A stretch of DNA of 64,000 nucleotides from Sipunculus nudus (GCA_026874595.1 CM049316.1:44779695-44843694), one strand, 5' to 3'; shown: positions 47,286 through 58,745, counted from the first letter of the stretch. Made by a program: numbers and translations. The notes: generated by a model from the letters alone, not told the origin.

Positions 47286-49194
47286 CTAGACATTTCTTGG
47301 CACCGCAGGTACCAGAGTATCCCCAGACATAGTAGGCCCCCCTCCTACAAGAACAGACCCCCATTTTTAGCAGCATATACTGACACTTGGCATATCTATT
47401 GTTTATTCCATCTAAAGATCCACAATCTTGTTGAAGATGTTGGTCCTGTGACCTTGATCTTTTTAAAGATGTGTCCTGTGACCTTGACCTTTGATCTCAT
47501 AACCCCAAAATCAATTTGGGTCTTGCTTTTCCAATGGGACATATGCAAGTCAAGATTGAAATCTATACATCAATAAAGCAGGAATTATCATCCAGAAACT
47601 TATTTTTGGACAGATGGCTCCTGTGACCTTCACCTTTGACCTTGTGACCTCAAAATTGATAGTGTTCATCCTCTTGGCAGGAGAACTATTTGTGCAAGAT
47701 GAAAGATATGAGATGAAATGTTTGGCTGAAAATGCACCCACCTCTTTTTAAGATGTGTCCTGTGACCTTGACCTTTGACCTCATGACCCCAAAATCAATT
47801 TTGGTCTTACTTTTCCAATGGGACATATACAAGTCAAGTTTGAAATCCATACATCAATAAAAGCAGGAATTATCATCCAGAAACTAATTTTTGGACATAT
47901 GGCTCCTGTGACCTTCATCTTTGACCTTGTGACCTCAAAATTGATAGGGGTCTTCCACTCTTGGCAGGTGAACTATATGTGCAAGAGGAAAGATCTGAGA
48001 TGAATTGTTTGGCTGAAAATGCATCCACAATCTTTTTAAAGAGGTTTCCTGTGACCTTGACCTTTTTGACCTCATGACCCTAAAATCAATTTGGGTCTTG
48101 CTTTTCTAATGGGTCAATAACAAAGCCAAGTTTGAAATCCATACATCAGTAAAAGATGGAATTATCATCCAGAAACTAATTTTTGGACAGATGGCTCCTG
48201 TGACCTTCACCTTTGACCTTGTGACCTCAAAACTGATAGGGTTCTTCCTCTCTTGGCAGGTGAACTATATGTGCAAGATGAAAGACCTGAGATGAAATGT
48301 TTGGCTAAAAATGCATCCACCTCTTTTTAAAGATGTGACCTTGACCTTTGACCACATGACCCCAAAATCAATTTGGGTCTTGCTTTTCCAATGGGACATA
48401 TATAAGTCAAGTTTGAAATCCATACATCAATAAAAGCAGGAATTATCATCCAGAAACTAATTTTTGGACATATGGCTCCTGTGACCTTCACCTTTGACCT
48501 TGTGACCTCAAAATTGATAGGGGTCTTCCACTCTTGGCAGGTGAACTATATGTGCAAAATGAAAGATCTGAGATGAATTGTATGGCTGAAAATGCATCCA
48601 CAATCTTTTTAAAGATGTGTCCTGTGACCTTGACCTTTGACCTCATGACCCGAAATTCAATTCCGGTTTTGCATTTCCAATGGGTCAAATACATGTATAG
48701 TTTGAAATCCATACATCAATAAAAGAAGGAATTATCATCCAGAAACTAATTTTTGGACAGATGGCTCCTGTGACCTTCACCTTTGACCTTGTGACCTCAA
48801 AATTGATAGGGGTCTTCCTCTATTGGCAGATGACTTATATGTGCAAGATGAAAGGTCTGAGATGAAATGTTTGGCTGAAAATGCATCCACCTCTTTTTAA
48901 AGATGTGACCTTGACCTTTGACCTCATGACCCCAAAGTCAATTTGGGTCTTGCTTTTCCAATGGGACATATATAAGTCAAGTTTGAAATCCATACATCAA
49001 TAAAAGCAGGAATTATCATCCAGAAACTAATTTTTGGACATATGGCTCCTGTGACCTTCACCTTTGACCTTGTGACCTCAAAATTGATAGGGGTCTTTTA
49101 CTCTTGGCAGGTGAACTATATGTGCAAGATGAAAGATCTGAGATGAATCGTTTGGCTGAAAATGCATCCACAATCTTTTTATAGAGGTTTCCTG

Positions 49195-49221
49195 TGACCT
49201 TGACCTTTGACCTCATGACCC
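49195..49221 (-). promoter_or_regulatory. Nuclear-receptor-type half-site cluster (example from one satellite monomer)
   Basis: Four half-sites in a row: TGACCT 49195-49200, TGACCT 49201-49206, TGACCT 49208-49213 and TGACCC 49216-49221, with spacers of 0, 1 and 2 bases. Read on the minus strand this includes a perfect DR1 (AGGTCAAAGGTCA) and a TCAAGGTCA extended half-site. The same pattern is in every monomer. Binding is inferred from consensus only. Confidence 0.5.
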
Positions 49222-49340
49222 CAAATTCAATTCCGGTCTTGCTTTTCCAATGGGTCAAATACAAGTCAAGTTTGAAATCCAAACATCAATAAAAGAAGGA
49301 ATTATCATCCAGAAACTAATTTTTGGACAGATGGCTCCTG

Positions 49341-49367
49341 TGACCTTCACCTTTGACCTTGTGACCT
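49341..49367 (-). promoter_or_regulatory. Half-site cluster of the second half-monomer, with perfect DR2
   Basis: TGACCT, TCACCT, TGACCT and TGACCT with the same 0-1-2 spacing as the block 146 bp before it. The last two form a perfect DR2 (AGGTCACAAGGTCA on the minus strand). Confidence 0.5.
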
Positions 49368-50374
49368 CAAAATTGATAGGGTTCTTCCTCTCTTGGCAGG
49401 TGAACTATATGTGCAAAATGAAAGATCTGAGATGAAATGTTTGGCTGAAAATGCATCCACATCTTTTTAAAGATGTGTCCTGTGACCTTGACCTTTGACC
49501 TCATGACCCCAAAATCAATTTGGGTCTTGCTTTTCCAATGGGACATATATAAGTCAAGTTTGAAATCCATACATCAATAAAAGCAGGAATTATCATCCAG
49601 AAACTAATTTTTGGATATATGGCTCCTGTGACCTTCACCATTGACCTTGTGACCTCAAAATTGATAGGGGTCTTCCACTCTTGGCAGGTGAACTATATGT
49701 GCAAAATGAAAAATCTGAGATGAATTGTATGGCTGAAAATGCATCCACAATCTTTTTAAAGATGTGTCCTGTGACCTTGACCTTAGACCTCATGACCCGA
49801 AATTCAATTCCGGCTTTGCATTTCCAATGGGTCAAATACATGTATAGTTTGAAATCCATACATCAATAAAAGAAGGAATTATCATCCAGAAACTAATTTT
49901 TGGACAGATGGCTCCTGTGACCTTCACCTTTGACCTTGTGACCTCAAAATTGATAGGGGTCATCCTCTATTGGCAGATGACTTATATGTGCAAGATGAAA
50001 GGTCTGAGATGAAATGTTTGGCTGAAAATGCATCCACATCTTTTTAAAGATGTGTCCTGTGACCTTGACCTTTGACCTCATGACCCCAAAATCAATTTGG
50101 GTCTTGCTTTTCCTATGGGACATATATAAGTCAAGTTTGAAATCCATACATCAATAAAAGCAGGAATTATCATCCAGAAACTAATTTTTGGACATATGGC
50201 TCCTGTGACCTTCACCTTTGACCTTGTGACCTCAAAATTGATAGGGGTCTTCCACTCTTGGCAGGTGAACTATATGTGCAAGATGAAAGATCTGAGATGA
50301 ATTGTTTGGCTGAAAATGCATCCACAATCTTTTTAAAGAGATTTCCTGTGACCTTGACCTTTGACCTCATGACC

Positions 50375-53244
50375 CCAAAATCAATTTGGGTCTTGCTTTT
50401 CCAATGGGACATATGCAAGTCAAGATTGAAATCTATACATCAATAAAGCAGGAATTATCATCCAGAAACTTATTTTTGGACAGATGGCTCCTGTGACCTT
50501 CACCTTTGACCTTGTGACCTCAAAATTGATAGTGTTCATCCTCTTGGCAGGAGAACTATTTGTGCAAGATGAAAGATATGAGATGAAATGTTTGGCTGAA
50601 AATGCACCCACCTCTTTTTAAGATGTGTCCTGTGACCTTGACCTTTGACCTCATGACCCCAAAATCAATTTTGGTCTTACTTTTCCAATGGGACATATAC
50701 AAGTCAAGTTTGAAATCCATACATCAATAAAAGCAGGAATTATCATCCAGAAACTAATTTTTGGACATATGGCTCCTGTGACCTTCATCTTTGACCTTGT
50801 GACCTCAAAATTGATAGGGGTCTTCCACTCTTGGCAGGTGAACTATATGTGCAAGAGGAAAGATCTGAGATGAATTGTTTGGCTGAAAATGCATCCACAA
50901 TCTTTTTAAAGAGGTTTCCTGTGACCTTGACCTTTTTGACCTCATGACCCTAAAATCAATTTGGGTCTTGCTTTTCTAATGGGTCAATAACAAAGCCAAG
51001 TTTGAAATCCATACATCAGTAAAAGATGGAATTATCATCCAGAAACTAATTTTTGGACAGATGGCTCCTGTGACCTTCACCTTTGACCTTGTGACCTCAA
51101 AACTGATAGGGTTCTTCCTCTCTTGGCAGGTGAACTATATGTGCAAGATGAAAGACCTGAGATGAAATGTTTGGCTAAAAATGCATCCACCTCTTTTTAA
51201 AGATGTGACCTTGACCTTTGACCACATGACCCCAAAATCAATTTGGGTCTTGCTTTTCCAATGGGACATATATAAGTCAAGTTTGAAATCCATACATCAA
51301 TAAAAGCAGGAATTATCATCCAGAAACTAATTTTTGGACATATGGCTCCTGTGACCTTCACCTTTGACCTTGTGACCTCAAAATTGATAGGGGTCTTCCA
51401 CTCTTGGCAGGTGAACTATATGTGCAAAATGAAAGATCTGAGATGAATTGTATGGCTGAAAATGCATCCACAATCTTTTTAAAGATGTGTCCTGTGACCT
51501 TGACCTTTGACCTCATGACCCGAAATTCAATTCCGGTTTTGCATTTCCAATGGGTCAAATACATGTATAGTTTGAAATCCATACATCAATAAAAGAAGGA
51601 ATTATCATCCAGAAACTAATTTTTGGACAGATGGCTCCTGTGACCTTCACCTTTGACCTTGTGACCTCAAAATTGATAGGGGTCTTCCTCTATTGGCAGA
51701 TGACTTATATGTGCAAGATGAAAGGTCTGAGATGAAATGTTTGGCTGAAAATGCATCCACCTCTTTTTAAAGATGTGACCTTGACCTTTGACCTCATGAC
51801 CCCAAAGTCAATTTGGGTCTTGCTTTTCCAATGGGACATATATAAGTCAAGTTTGAAATCCATACATCAATAAAAGCAGGAATTATCATCCAGAAACTAA
51901 TTTTTGGACATATGGCTCCTGTGACCTTCACCTTTGACCTTGTGACCTCAAAATTGATAGGGGTCTTTTACTCTTGGCAGGTGAACTATATGTGCAAGAT
52001 GAAAGATCTGAGATGAATCGTTTGGCTGAAAATGCATCCACAATCTTTTTATAGAGGTTTCCTGTGACCTTGACCTTTGACCTCATGACCCCAAATTCAA
52101 TTCCGGTCTTGCTTTTCCAATGGGTCAAATACAAGTCAAGTTTGAAATCCAAACATCAATAAAAGAAGGAATTATCATCCAGAAACTAATTTTTGGACAG
52201 ATGGCTCCTGTGACCTTCACCTTTGACCTTGTGACCTCAAAATTGATAGGGTTCTTCCTCTCTTGGCAGGTGAACTATATGTGCAAAATGAAAGATCTGA
52301 GATGAAATGTTTGGCTGAAAATGCATCCACATCTTTTTAAAGATGTGTCCTGTGACCTTGACCTTTGACCTCATGACCCCAAAATCAATTTGGGTCTTGC
52401 TTTTCCAATGGGACATATATAAGTCAAGTTTGAAATCCATACATCAATAAAAGCAGGAATTATCATCCAGAAACTAATTTTTGGATATATGGCTCCTGTG
52501 ACCTTCACCATTGACCTTGTGACCTCAAAATTGATAGGGGTCTTCCACTCTTGGCAGGTGAACTATATGTGCAAAATGAAAAATCTGAGATGAATTGTAT
52601 GGCTGAAAATGCATCCACAATCTTTTTAAAGATGTGTCCTGTGACCTTGACCTTAGACCTCATGACCCGAAATTCAATTCCGGCTTTGCATTTCCAATGG
52701 GTCAAATACATGTATAGTTTGAAATCCATACATCAATAAAAGAAGGAATTATCATCCAGAAACTAATTTTTGGACAGATGGCTCCTGTGACCTTCACCTT
52801 TGACCTTGTGACCTCAAAATTGATAGGGGTCATCCTCTATTGGCAGATGACTTATATGTGCAAGATGAAAGGTCTGAGATGAAATGTTTGGCTGAAAATG
52901 CATCCACATCTTTTTAAAGATGTGTCCTGTGACCTTGACCTTTGACCTCATGACCCCAAAATCAATTTGGGTCTTGCTTTTCCTATGGGACATATATAAG
53001 TCAAGTTTGAAATCCATACATCAATAAAAGCAGGAATTATCATCCAGAAACTAATTTTTGGACATATGGCTCCTGTGACCTTCACCTTTGACCTTGTGAC
53101 CTCAAAATTGATAGGGGTCTTCCACTCTTGGCAGGTGAACTATATGTGCAAGATGAAAGATCTGAGATGAATTGTTTGGCTGAAAATGCATCCACAATCT
53201 TTTTAAAGAGATTTCCTGTGACCTTGACCTTTGACCTCATGACC
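50375..53244 (+). repeat. 2870-bp higher-order block, copy 2
   Basis: Essentially base-for-base the same as the preceding block as far as I could compare. After about 53265 it departs from what would be a third copy (TTTTTCAATGGGACATATATAAG instead of TTTTCCAATGGGACATATGCAAG) and runs into diverged edge monomers. Confidence 0.85.
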
Positions 53245-53560
53245 CCAAAATCAATTTGGGTCTTGCTTTTTCAATGGGACATATATAAGTCAATTTTGAA
53301 ATCATTACATCAATAAAAGCAGGAATTATCATCCAGAAACTAATTTTTGGACAGATAGCTCCTGTGGCCTTGACCTTTGACCTTGTGACCCCAAAATTTA
53401 TATGGATCATCCATTATTGGCAAGTGAGCTATATATTCAAGATGGAAGACCTGGGATGAAAGTTTGGCTTAAAATGCATCCACAGTATCTTTTAAAATGC
53501 CAGTCCAGTGACCTTGACCTTTGACCTCATGACCCTAGAACCTATAGGGTTCTTACTTTA

Positions 53561-54125
53561 GTGGTGGGCCATACATAAGTCATGTTTGAAATCCATATGG
53601 CTATCAACACTGGAGATATCATAAGAGGTGTGTGATTTTCACCATATATGGCAATATTCAAGGTCAAGGCCACTATCATAGTAAAGGTCATGACCCCAAT
53701 TTAAATAAGCATCATCCCATAACCCATACCTATGTATATGCATAATATAAAAGAAATCTGTCCATTAGTTTTTGACTTATAATGCTCACAGTGCTGTAAG
53801 GTGGCAATTTAGGGGGTATTAAACGGCACGAAAACAAGTAAAGAATAATAGGTGGCGCCACCAGTTTCTGGAACATGACAACCCTATCCATGATCTTCCA
53901 TCAACTTGATTTTGGGATAAATCCATGCAAGATTTCTTGAGATATTAAAGAATTTGTGTGATTTTCCCCAAAATTGGACCTATTCAAGGTCAAGGACACT
54001 CTCCTAGTAAAGGTCATGACCTCATTTTAAATAGGCGTCGTCCTCTTACCCATATCTATACATATACCAAGTTTGGTAAAGTTCCGTGAAATATTTTTTG
54101 GGTTATCGCGCCAACAAGATTCATA
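53561..54125 (+). repeat. Two about 327-bp units shared with the H3 element at 61 kb
   Basis: Each unit has ATTCAAGGTCAAGG-CACT, AAAGGTCATGACC, CCCATA(A)CCCATA-CTATG and CGGCACGAAAACAAG (landmarks at 53655 and 53982). The second includes AGGTCATGACCT at 54011-54022. Confidence 0.75.
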
Positions 54126-54128
54126 TGC

Positions 54129-54162
<34 letters not shown>

Positions 54163-54172
54163 GCGGCGGCGG
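54126..54172. repeat. (CGG)n trinucleotide repeat
   Basis: About 15 CGG/GGC triplets with one AAC interruption, directly before the H3 terminal hairpin. The 61-kb member has only a short CGG/CAG version, so the run has expanded or shrunk since they separated. Confidence 0.95.
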
Positions 54173-54190
54173 GACCGGTATGAAAACATA

Positions 54191-54217
54191 GTATCCCCCG
54201 ACTTTGTCTGGGGATAC
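54191..54217 (+). other. 3' terminal hairpin of the H3 element
   Basis: Outer arms GTATCCCC and GGGGATAC, a C/T mismatch, inner arms GAC and GTC, loop TTT. The identical hairpin is at 62596-62622. Confidence 0.9.
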
Positions 54218-54219
54218 AA

Positions 54220-56214
54220 TAATGATCATAAGTACCTGGTTTTATGGCTTTTATTCATATTAAAAAAATTAAATGTAATATATTCATTTTGGAGTAATTT
54301 CACATCAATGTACACACTAGACAGCAGGAATCTAGATTAATATTATCAACTGCATCTTTTTCTATCATTAATTTCCTTCATATGATCCCTAATGATTAGT
54401 AATGGATAATATGATTTATTTTTTTATCATTAAAATTGAACTGAAAAATACCATAGGTGAATGCATGGTGTTATTTGGAATACGTGACATTCTATCAATC
54501 GATACAAGATTCTTATATCATCAGTACCGGCAAGTTAATTTCCTGTTATTATCAACAAACAAATTTCTTGTTATTAAAAACCAATAAAAAATTTATTAAT
54601 TTATTGTTTATTGTTATGTTGTTAGTTAAAAGTACTAGATGAGTTGGGTTGGACACCTGGATCAACTGTGGCTGGCCATAAGCTGCCTGGCTGCCCCAGT
54701 GCATGTCTTGTGTCAAGCGTGCATAATTTGATGAAAGGTCAACAAGGTCAACATACAGGTGACTCAAGATCTAGAGGGGCTTGGGAGAGCTAAGGTCTGA
54801 CATGGTCTCATAAAAACATTAATAAAAGCTACAATTTTTGGCCAATTTCTTTCAGCTTTCTAAACTAAAAAGCTGAAATCCTTATGTGTGCATGATATGA
54901 AAATTATACCAACAGTGCTCACAGGAAACAAACGTGCCATGGTCAAATTTTGGCAAAATTTAGGGTACTAATTTTTATATTTATACTAATAACTTATAAA
55001 ATTTGAATAATTCAGAACTAATTTTGGGTATTCAATTGAATCTTGATAAAATAATGTTACATCCCTGACAAAAAATCTCTAGCTTCAGCAATCCTCTTGT
55101 TTAGGGAGTAAATATATTTCTTGATTTTTTACAAAGTGCATTATGTTTGGGCCTATAACTTAAAACAATTACACAATACTGACATCATTTCTGGCATGTG
55201 CATAGAGAATGTATAGAAAAATATGTTATATTATATATGATTAAAGTCAGATCAGTGGTTTTGATATTAAGCAGTCTTGAAGTGTAACAATGGGTTTTTA
55301 ATGGAAAAAAAAGAAGTTTTTCATTAATATCTCAAAGCTTTAAGTCCTAGTGACCAAATTCTTGGCATGGTAGGGGATTTAGGAGACATCTAATTGTATG
55401 GCAGATTTTAGGAACTGAGAGGTGAAGCTGGGGAGCTGAGCTCTTGCAAACTGCATGACACTAGCTTGATGTAAAAAATGTTACATGGTGTTTGAAAACT
55501 TGAATAAAATCTACAGTTTTTGATCAACTGGTTTCAAATTTTTGGTGTTAACAGACAAAATGCTAACAAAAACAAGCTGTGAAAATTAAATCCACAGTAC
55601 TTACAGGAAAAAAACGTGCCATGGTCAAAGTAAGGCAAAATTTAAGGTACCAATTTTTTATTTTTGTTATTATTTCAAAAAATTTAAAATATTTTGATCT
55701 AATTTTGGGTATACAATTTAATTTTGATAAATTAAAGTTATATTACTGGAAAAAAGTCCATAGCTTTAACATGTCTTGTGTTAAGTGATCAAATATCTTT
55801 CCTGATTTTTTACAAAATGCATTATGTTTGGGCCCATAACTTTTTAAAATTATATAATACAGACATAATTTCTGGCATGTACATAAAAACTATATAGGGA
55901 AATATTTATGGTAAATATGAGGAAAACAGATGAGTAGTTTTGATATTAGGCAGTCCTGAAGTGTGAAAATAGGTTTTTAATAAAAAATTGAGGTTTTTCC
56001 TTAATTTCTCAAAGGAACGAAGTCGCAAAGACCCAGTTTTCGGCTTGGTAGGAGATCTTGGGGACATCTAACATTATGCCGAATTTTGGATTCCTAGGTC
56101 TTACGGTTTCAAAACGTGCCACAGACGGACCGACGGACGGTCGGACAGACGGACGGACGACGGACAATGGACCACGACTATAGTTCAGATGACTTATTGT
56201 CAGCTGAGCTAAAA
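54220..56214 (+). mobile_element. H1-family element, right part (after the H3 insertion)
   Basis: It resumes at TAATGATCATAAGTACCTGG, matching 11266 onward. It has the two about 680-bp units (ACGTGCCATGGTCAAA at about 54932 and 55614), the GGAC run (56121-56160) and the terminal hairpin (56185-56209). Together with 46669-47285 it makes a 2.6-kb element equal to the 10640 copy. Confidence 0.8.
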
Positions 56215-56342
56215 ATGTTAGCCAAATTAAATATTTGGTGACGCTAGCTCCTGCCCTTTTTGAGACAGCTATGACCCAAGACGCACGACAGACGACGCCA
56301 CACCATCGCAAAAGCTCACAGATTCGCTAAAAATGCAAACCA
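56215..56342 (+). mobile_element. H2-family 3' end fragment
   Basis: GACGCACGACAGACGACGCC, then ACACCATCGCAAAAGCTCACAG, then ATTCGCTAAAA is the same 3' end as at 58318-58388 and, inverted, 31963-32040. The 5' part is missing. Confidence 0.5.
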
Positions 56343-56392
56343 AGTTTTCCAAACAGTTGAAAGATATGTCCACTAGTTCTAATCTGGGCATT

Positions 56393-56669
56393 CTGCGTCT
56401 GGACGATATGTCTAGACACATCCTCTAGACGTCTTGACCATATGTGACCTCTTGACTTGTCATGTTGAAACTTGGCATGTTGTCAAATCTGTTTTTAACA
56501 CTAAAAGCCTTTATCAATTGACTACACTGCTTTTACCAAATATATTCTTATAAAACAGGCAGAACCTTACCATAATCTAATTCTTGAGAGGTTTAAACCA
56601 ATCAGCTTAACAGTTTCATCATAAAACAATGTATAAGCATGAAGAGTCTAAAATTACATTTTTCCTTGT
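56393..56669. repeat. Inverted copy of the 33220-33535 repeat
   Basis: Reverse complement of 33220-33535: GGACGATATGTCTAGACACATC, with one intact GTCTAGAC, then the AACATGCCAAG...TTGGTTTAAACC equivalents, ending at the next H1 element. Confidence 0.7.
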
Positions 56670-57896
56670 AACAAGTGACCCATGGGTCATGACGCTCAGC
56701 TGACTGGGAAGAGATTCGCAAAAAGGAAATTTTATCATCTGAAAGGTAGTATATTCCCATTCAAACTGAAGCATTAAACAGATTAAGCAGGCCAAAATTG
56801 TGTCTGTATTTATATACCTCAAAAATAGAGAAAAAATGCATAAACTTAAAAAAAATACAGGTGGCGCAACCAGTCTGCAGAAACTGATGAAACATCTCAT
56901 GATCAATATGTATGCCAAAAATCATGACCATCAGTGATGTAGTTAATGAGATATTGAAGTTTTTGTATGAAATTTTTTACTATTCTGGGGGGTACTTTGG
57001 GGCCCCATAGCTCAAAGGATATGAGTAACAAAGACCTAATTTCTGGTTTCCATGGAGACTTTTCATAGGACTCTCAATGTGTCAAGAATGAAGATTCTAG
57101 GTCCAATCTATATGATTTGTGCCCTGTTAACAGATGTTCACATTTTTAAAGGTCTCAAAAATAGAGAAAACAATTCGTAAAAAATCGAAAATTACAGGTG
57201 GCGCCACCAGTCTGCAGAAACTGATGAAACATCTCATGATCAGTATGTATGCCAAAAATCATGACCATCAGTGATGTAGTTAATGAAATATTGAAGTTTT
57301 TGTATGAAATTTTTTACTATTCTGGGGGGTACTTTGGGGCCCCATAGCTCAAAGGATATGGGTAACAGAGACCTAATTTCTGGTTTTCATGGAGACTTTT
57401 CATAGGACTCTCACTGTGTCAAGAATGAAGATTCTAGGTCCAGTCTATACAATTTGTGCCCTGTTAACAGATGTTCACATTTTTTAAGGTCTCAAAAATA
57501 GAGAAAAAAAATTTGTAAAAAATCGAAAAATACAGGTGGCGCCACCAGTCTGCAGGAACTGATGGAACATCTCATGATTAATATGTATGCCAAAAACCAT
57601 GACCATCAGTGATGTAGTTAATGAGATATTGAAGTTTTTGTATGAAATTTTTTACTATTCTGGGGGGTACTTTGGGGCCCCATAGCTCAAAGGATATGGG
57701 TAACAGAGACCTAATTTCTGGTTTCCATGGAGACTTTTCATAGGTCTCTCACTGTGTCAAGAATGAAGATTCTAGGTCCAGCGGTTACGATTTGTGCCTA
57801 GTTAACGGACAGACGGACAGACAGACGGACAGACGGACGACGGACAAAGAGTGATCACTATAGCTCAGCATGACTGAAAGTCAGCTGAGCTAAAAA
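56670..57896 (+). mobile_element. H1-family element with three 337-bp tandem units, both ends present
   Basis: 5' end ACAAGTGACCCATGGGTCATG then ACGCTCAGCTGACTGG. The units begin at the GGTGGCGC(C/A)ACC motif (56860, 57197 and 57535) and are nearly identical, each with CATCTCATGATCA(A/G)TATG, TATTCTGGGGGGTACTTTGG and TTCTAGGTCCA. The 3' end has a GACGGACAGACA run (57804-57845) and a hairpin (57864-57889). It is the youngest-looking H1 copy in the window. Confidence 0.8.
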
Positions 57897-58390
57897 ACAG
57901 TTCAATGTAGGTGGCGCCACCAATACCTCAATTTTAGATATGACTTATGTGACAAACACTGGCATAAAATTTGGTGATGATAGCTCAAGACGTTTCTGAG
58001 ATTTTAATTTTAGTGTGCTTTTTTGGACAGATTACTTAGTTCAACCTCCTGTAACTCGGCAAAAATTACTGAACTGGAACCATTCGAATAAACTTGAGAG
58101 AGATTGTTCTAGTGATCATTTCTGTGAAATATTGGACAATTTGGCTGGACAGTTTCGGAGAAGAAAATTTTTAAACCTTTTTTTAACTTTTTCTCTTTAA
58201 ACTCTAAGCAAATGCAAATTTTTTTAAAAAAAAATAAACAAAATCCGATAAGTTTTTCAGATGACTGATTATTTGAAAAAACTTTGATGCCAACCATTTT
58301 TTAGATAGCTATGGTTAAGTACAGCCAACGCACGACGCAACGACGGACGACACTGCACCATCGCATTAGCTCACAGGTTTGCTAAAAAAT
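57897..58390 (+). mobile_element. H2-family element, 0.5 kb
   Basis: Opens with GTAGGTGGCGCCACC (palindrome at 57910-57921) and closes with GACGCAACGACGGACGACAC...CATCGCATTAGCTCACAGG and TTTGCTAAA. It is the reverse complement in layout of 31963-33187, without the tandem expansion. Confidence 0.6.
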
Positions 58391-58745
58391 ACAGGTGGCG
58401 CCACCAGTCTGCAGAAACTGATGAAACATTCCATCACCAATATCCATGCAAAGAATCATGGTGATCAATGCATTAGTTGTTCAGAAACTTGAGCTTTTGT
58501 ATTAAATTTCCATTATTCGGGGGGTACTTAATAGCCTCATAGCTCAGAAGTTTTGGGTAACAGATACCTTATTTCAGGTTTCTAAGGAGATTATTCATGG
58601 ACCTATTTAATGTAAAGTAAGAAGATTCCAGACCAGAGGTTACGATTTGTGCATGGTTAACAGACAGACAGAGAGACAGACGGACACCAGACAAAGGGTG
58701 ATAGCTACAGCTCAGAGATCTTTCAGTATTAAGCCGAGCTAAAAA
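58391..58745 (+). mobile_element. H1-family 3' part (one 337-bp unit and worn hairpin)
   Basis: Begins at GGTGGCGCCACC (58394-58405), has one unit as in the 56670 element, then AGACAGACAGAGAGACAGACGG and a degenerate hairpin (about 58710-58737). Confidence 0.6.

Larger units (their letters stand above)
47505..50374 (+). repeat. 2870-bp higher-order block, copy 1
   Basis: Ten monomers. Every landmark here recurs exactly 2870 bp later, including private variants such as CTTTTTGACC (48062/50932) and CCTTAGACC (49780/52650). Block limits are approximate because the monomers are similar to each other. Confidence 0.85.
47450..53560 (+). repeat. Satellite array: about 287-bp monomers, dimeric, with a 2870-bp higher-order repeat
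   Basis: About 21 monomers. In the first block, successive GACCTCAAAATTGATAGG-type landmarks lie at 47646, 47931, 48223, 48504, 48793, 49074, 49363, 49651, 49940, 50228 and 50516 (281-292 bp apart). Each monomer has two related halves about 144-146 bp apart, both beginning CCTGTGACCTT(G/C)ACCTTTGACCT and then (C)AAAAT...GGGTCTT. Edge monomers (before 47500 and after 53330) are more diverged than central ones, as expected with homogenisation from the middle. Short ORFs on both strands repeat with the monomers and are artefacts. Confidence 0.9.
47286..54217 (+). mobile_element. H3-family element (Helentron/pearl-like), 6.9 kb, with satellite core
   Basis: Starts CTAGACATTTCTTGGCACC and carries GTATCCCCAGACA at 47317-47329. 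It ends with a hairpin at 54191-54217 whose last 13 bases are the exact inverse (54205-54217). A CGG-repeat (about 54126-54172) precedes the hairpin. The core is the 287-bp satellite (about 47450-53560) plus two about 327-bp units. A second, 1.6-kb family member with the same ends is at 61003-62622. The matching empty site (TTTAAA|TAATTATCAT at about 11263) shows insertion between A and T with at most 1-2 bases duplicated. No transposase or Rep/helicase gene is present, so it is non-autonomous. Confidence 0.75.

Noticed and set aside
47550-53316. Repeated 60-74-codon ORFs on both strands that look like a family of small proteins
   Set aside because: They recur with the satellite monomer on both strands, start and stop with the repeat phase, and have no motif. 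They are by-products of the tandem array.
47450-53560. CRISPR-like array
   Set aside because: Units are about 287 bp, continuous and homologous throughout, with no short repeat/unique spacer alternation; the genome is also clearly animal.
54086-54340. ORF with a long Arg run
   Set aside because: Produced by the CGG repeat before the H3 hairpin; no support as a gene.
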